DNA of 5,162 nucleotides, taken from contig LJCR01000217.1 of the NCBI GenBank assembly GCA_001399705.1, positions 1 through 5,162 of the forward strand, written 5' to 3'. Positions 1 through 5,162 of the stretch are shown in pieces (position 1 is the first letter of the stretch; every line of letters starts with the position of its first letter). This stretch comes from Kouleothrix aurantiaca. Lineage in GTDB: Bacteria; Chloroflexota; Chloroflexia; Chloroflexales; Roseiflexaceae. The translations under genes and the position numbers were made by a program. The notes beneath the pieces were generated by a model. That model made no database searches and was not told the origin of the DNA. It saw only the letters and a program-made list of their open reading frames with translations.

Positions 1-243
1 GCCCACGCCCGCGCCCTCGCGCAGGCTGTCGATCGTCACAATCTTACAGGCATTGGCCGCGATTGTGTAGGTCAGCAGGCCCACGCACTCCGCGCCCTCG
101 AATGCCGCAAAACCCGGCAGCGTGTGCGGATGGTACACGACCCCGTGCCCAACCACGAAATCGCTGCCCCAGTGCGCGATTACAAACGCGCGCACCCACT
201 GCCGGTCGGCGTCGCCCAGCGCCCGAAGTTCACGTGCTGCCAT
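1..243 (-). CDS. GNAT-family N-acetyltransferase, N-terminal part (cut by left window edge)
   Basis: Reading the minus strand from an ATG at 243 gives 81 codons open to the window edge. The translation starts MAARELRALGDADRQWVRAF and contains W25-G-S, then LPGFAAFEG (42-50), VGLLTYTI (54-61) and IVTIDSLREGAGVG (68-81). This is the usual order of a small GNAT domain: the first strands, then the beta4 strand entering the glycine-rich loop that holds the acetyl-CoA pyrophosphate. The family moves an acetyl group from acetyl-CoA to an amine; the substrate cannot be read from this half, and the acceptor-side and C-terminal parts are missing. A purine-rich Shine-Dalgarno (GAGGAAGG, complement of 247-254) precedes the ATG and supports the start. 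The gene diverges from an acetyl-CoA synthetase-like gene across 261 bp. That context resembles acuA-acsA of Bacillus, but the residues seen look like a generic GNAT rather than AcuA. Family call is confident, function is not. Confidence 0.85.
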   Translation of the reverse strand, partial: MAARELRALGDADRQWVRAFVIAHWGSDFVVGHGVVYHPHTLPGFAAFEGAECVGLLTYTIAANACKIVTIDSLREGAGVG

Positions 244-328
244 GGCCCTTCCTCTGCCGATACTTACCAATTCTTTACACAAAATGAATGAGTGCCCGAA
301 TAGAGTGCGTCTTTCTGCGCTGGGCGAC

Positions 329-350
329 GTTTGTGCCTGAAATCACATTT
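329..350. promoter_or_regulatory. CRP/FNR-family-like operator dyad
   Basis: The sequence holds TGTGC (332-336), six bases, then TCACA (343-347) followed by TTT. Against the 22-bp E. coli CRP consensus (TGTGA-N6-TCACA core) I count 14 of 22 matches, with the right half-site perfect. A further TCACA half-site lies 17 bp on at 360-364. The dyad centre is about 70-76 bp upstream of the start points implied by the promoter candidates at 371-409, a distance known for class I CRP activation. E. coli acs is CRP-activated, so the place makes sense. The binding specificity of Crp-type proteins in this organism is unknown, and the dyad could equally serve the divergent GNAT gene. Confidence 0.4.
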
Positions 351-370
351 ACAGAAAATTCACAAAAATC

Positions 371-409
371 TTGATCGAGCTTGATACTTCCCGAGTATAG
401 TAGTACCAT
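371..409 (+). promoter_or_regulatory. Candidate sigma70-type promoter(s) for the first synthetase
   Basis: Two overlapping promoter candidates are visible. One has -35 TTGATA (381-386, 5/6), a 17-bp spacer and -10 TACCAT (404-409, 4/6). The other has -35 TTGATC (371-376, 4/6), a 19-bp spacer and -10 TATAGT (396-401, 5/6). A further -10-like TATAAC lies at 431-436 but lacks a good -35. The stretch is clearly AT-richer than the genes around it. An inverted repeat, ATACT-TCCCG-AGTAT (384-398), sits inside the promoter and could be an operator. Transcription would begin near 408-416, leaving a leader of roughly 90 nt before the ATG at 505. Confidence 0.45.
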
Positions 410-460
410 ATTCCAGCACAGCACCCCCACTATAACGTACGAGCCCAGCCAGTCAACGGA

Positions 461-500
461 TTCCTTGCGAGCAAATTCAAGGATGATCCAAGGAAAGAGG
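461..500 (+). promoter_or_regulatory. Shine-Dalgarno of the first synthetase, with possible occluding stem
   Basis: AGGAAAGAGG (491-500) is a purine-rich Shine-Dalgarno ending 4 nt before the ATG at 505, and it supports that start (a second ATG follows directly at 508). Upstream, TTCCTTG (461-467) is complementary to CAAGGAA (489-495), which overlaps the Shine-Dalgarno. It can alternatively pair over six bases with CAAGGA at 478-483, which would leave the site free. The ribosome site is well supported; the switch is only a possibility from base pairing. Confidence 0.5.
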
Positions 501-504
501 TGCG

Positions 505-2409
<1,905 letters not shown>

Positions 2410-2426
2410 ATAGCTCGTTTGCAGGT

Positions 2427-2459
2427 TTGGGGGCTTCAGCGTACACTTGAGGCCCCCAA
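2427..2459 (+). terminator. Strong stem-loop between the two synthetase genes (terminator, attenuator or processing site)
   Basis: TTGGGGGC (2427-2434) pairs perfectly with GCCCCCAA (2452-2459). The stem continues inward with three Watson-Crick and two G-U pairs to 2439/2447, giving 13 pairs around a 7-nt loop (2440-2446). It begins 18 nt after the TAG of the first synthetase and ends 38 nt before the ATG of the second. No run of T follows, so it is not a textbook intrinsic terminator. It may lower read-through, stabilise the upstream mRNA end, or act in the second gene's leader. A weak promoter-like pair (TTGCAG 2419-2424, TACACT 2442-2447, 17-bp spacer) overlaps it. Confidence 0.5.
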
Positions 2460-2481
2460 GCTTCCGATTCGAACAATTGCC

Positions 2482-2490
2482 AGGAAGGAG
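2482..2490 (+). promoter_or_regulatory. Strong Shine-Dalgarno that fixes the start of the second synthetase
   Basis: AGGAAGGAG lies 7 nt before the ATG at 2498. The reading frame is open further up to a TTG at 2447. Starting there would put the hairpin arm and this Shine-Dalgarno inside the coding region and add 17 residues with no family resemblance, so the ATG at 2498 is preferred. Confidence 0.85.
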
Positions 2491-2497
2491 TTCGACG

Positions 2498-4450
<1,953 letters not shown>

Positions 4451-4458
4451 GCGGCACT

Positions 4459-4487
4459 GGCAGGGCGGCGCGTGCCGCCGCCCTGCC
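4459..4487 (+). terminator. GC-rich hairpin after the second synthetase (probable terminator)
   Basis: GGCAGGGCGGC (4459-4469) is perfectly complementary to GCCGCCCTGCC (4477-4487): 11 uninterrupted pairs, ten of them G-C, with a 7-nt loop. It starts 9 nt after the TAG at 4448-4450. No T-run follows, as is common for hairpin-only termination in high-GC genomes. It probably ends the synthetase transcript and separates it from the thiolase gene. Confidence 0.6.
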
Positions 4488-4519
4488 CACCACCTAACCT
4501 CAATTGCAGAATTGCCACT

Positions 4520-4554
4520 TTCGCGCCTAACGTTGCGAAAATGCAACACGCGAA
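4520..4554. promoter_or_regulatory. Nested inverted repeats upstream of the thiolase gene (operator or leader stem-loop)
   Basis: An inner dyad GTTGC-GAAAAT-GCAAC (4532-4547) is enclosed by an outer pair TTCGCG (4520-4525) and CGCGAA (4549-4554). As RNA this makes a stem with an asymmetric internal bulge (CCTAAC against A); as DNA the inner dyad looks like a repressor site. It lies about 80 bp before the thiolase ATG in a stretch less GC-rich than the genes. A -10-like CATAAT is seen at 4569-4574 with no convincing -35, so the thiolase promoter is not firmly placed. The regulator is unknown. Confidence 0.35.
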
Positions 4555-4633
4555 CGGCTGCATCCAGCCATAATAATTGCGACATCCCACCCCTGCACCG
4601 CTTCAACAACTGCACAACAAAGGAGTTTTGTTC

Positions 4634-5162
4634 ATGAGCGATTCACGAGAAGTCGTGGTGCTGAGCGGTGTGCGCACTGCAATCGGCACCTTTGGCGGCG
4701 GCCTGAAAGACATCCCGCCCAGCGAGCTGGCGGCGATGGTGGTGCGCGAGGCCGTGAGCCGCGCCGGTGTCGAGCCAAAAGAAATTGGCCATGTCGTGTT
4801 CGGCAACGTCATCCACACCGACTCGCACGACCACTACCTGGCGCGCGTCGCCGGCGTCAAGGGCGGCCTGCCCGTCGAGACGCCCGCGCTGACGCTCAAC
4901 CGGCTGTGTGGCAGCGGCTTGCAGGCGGTCGTCTCCGCCGCCCAGTCGATCATCCTGGGCGATGCCGACGCGGCCGTGGCTGGCGGCGCCGAGAACATGA
5001 GCCGCAGCCCCTACCTCGCCACCACTATGCGCTGGGGCGCGCGCATGAACGACACCAAGCTGGTCGACGCAATGGTCGGCGCGCTGAGCGACCCGTTTGA
5101 CGACTGCCACATGGGCATCACCGCCGAGAATGTCGCCAAGCGCTGGGAGATCAGCCGCGAAG
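4634..5162 (+). CDS. Thiolase (acetyl-CoA C-acyltransferase, BktB-like), N-terminal part cut by right window edge
   Basis: An open frame of 176 codons plus one base runs from an ATG at 4634 to the end of the window. It begins MSDSREVVVLSGVRTAIGTF, the typical thiolase N-terminus. It contains NRLCGSGLQA (89-98) with the nucleophile Cys92 that takes the acyl group, GGAENMSRSPY (117-127), RWGARM, and MGITAEN (160-166). Thiolases condense two acyl-CoA molecules to a 3-ketoacyl-CoA or cleave it; the His and second Cys that complete the active site would lie beyond the edge. Stretches such as GHVVFGNVI and the RWGARM to MGITAENVAK region closely resemble, from memory, beta-ketothiolase BktB of Cupriavidus necator, which also accepts propionyl-CoA. 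Typical members are about 390 aa, so under half is seen. AAAGGAG (4619-4625), 8 nt upstream, supports the start. It lies 183 bp after the second synthetase beyond a hairpin, so it probably has its own promoter. An acetoacetyl-CoA thiolase (PhaA/AtoB type) is the main alternative. Confidence 0.92.
   Translation, partial: MSDSREVVVLSGVRTAIGTFGGGLKDIPPSELAAMVVREAVSRAGVEPKEIGHVVFGNVIHTDSHDHYLARVAGVKGGLPVETPALTLNRLCGSGLQAVVSAAQSIILGDADAAVAGGAENMSRSPYLATTMRWGARMNDTKLVDAMVGALSDPFDDCHMGITAENVAKRWEISRE

Noticed and set aside
63..340. Small plus-strand open frames (72-74 codons) overlapping the GNAT gene
   Set aside because: Low-complexity Arg/Pro-rich translations antisense to a coding region with clear GNAT motifs and its own Shine-Dalgarno.
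2419..2447. Promoter-like TTGCAG-N17-TACACT before the second synthetase
   Set aside because: Only 3/6 and 4/6 matches and it overlaps the hairpin stem; too weak to list as a promoter.
2447..2497. TTG start giving the second synthetase 17 extra residues
   Set aside because: No Shine-Dalgarno before the TTG, it overlaps the hairpin, and a strong Shine-Dalgarno sits 7 nt before the ATG at 2498.
4643..5110. Minus-strand open frame (155 codons) antisense to the thiolase
   Set aside because: The plus-strand frame carries the thiolase catalytic motif and a Shine-Dalgarno; the antisense translation looks like a compositional shadow.

Overview
The window is high-GC bacterial DNA with a strong preference for G or C at third codon positions. 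It carries four protein-coding genes, two complete and two cut by the window edges. The phylum cannot be fixed from sequence alone. The gene styles would fit a Chloroflexota-like or other high-GC heterotroph, but this is a weak guess. The theme is short-chain acyl-CoA metabolism: two acyl/acetyl-CoA synthetases (AMP-forming) in tandem, then the start of a BktB-type beta-ketothiolase. A GNAT-family acetyltransferase diverges from the first synthetase.

Layout. 1-243 (minus): N-terminal 81 residues of a GNAT acetyltransferase. 244-504: AT-richer divergent control region with a CRP/FNR-like dyad (329-350), overlapping sigma70-like promoter candidates (371-409), and a leader that may pair with the Shine-Dalgarno sequence. 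505-2409 (plus): diverged acetyl-CoA synthetase paralogue (634 aa). 2410-2497: short spacer with a strong stem-loop (2427-2459). 2498-4450 (plus): near-canonical acetyl-CoA synthetase (650 aa, ATG start set by a strong Shine-Dalgarno). 4451-4633: GC-rich hairpin (4459-4487), then a nested dyad (4520-4554). 4634-5162 (plus): N-terminal 176 residues of the thiolase, running off the right edge.

Likely joint role (inference): the synthetases turn acetate, and perhaps another small carboxylate, into acyl-CoA. The thiolase condenses or cleaves 3-ketoacyl-CoA, linking the locus to polyhydroxyalkanoate or short-chain fatty acid metabolism. The GNAT gene diverging from an acs-type gene recalls the Bacillus acuA-acsA arrangement, where a GNAT acetylates the catalytic lysine of Acs. 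Both synthetases here keep that lysine in the PKTRSGK motif. The most interesting detail is complementary divergence of the two paralogues: the first has a changed acyl pocket, P-loop and hinge, while the second has lost arginines expected to bind the CoA nucleotide. No clearly new system was found; the findings are specific hypotheses.
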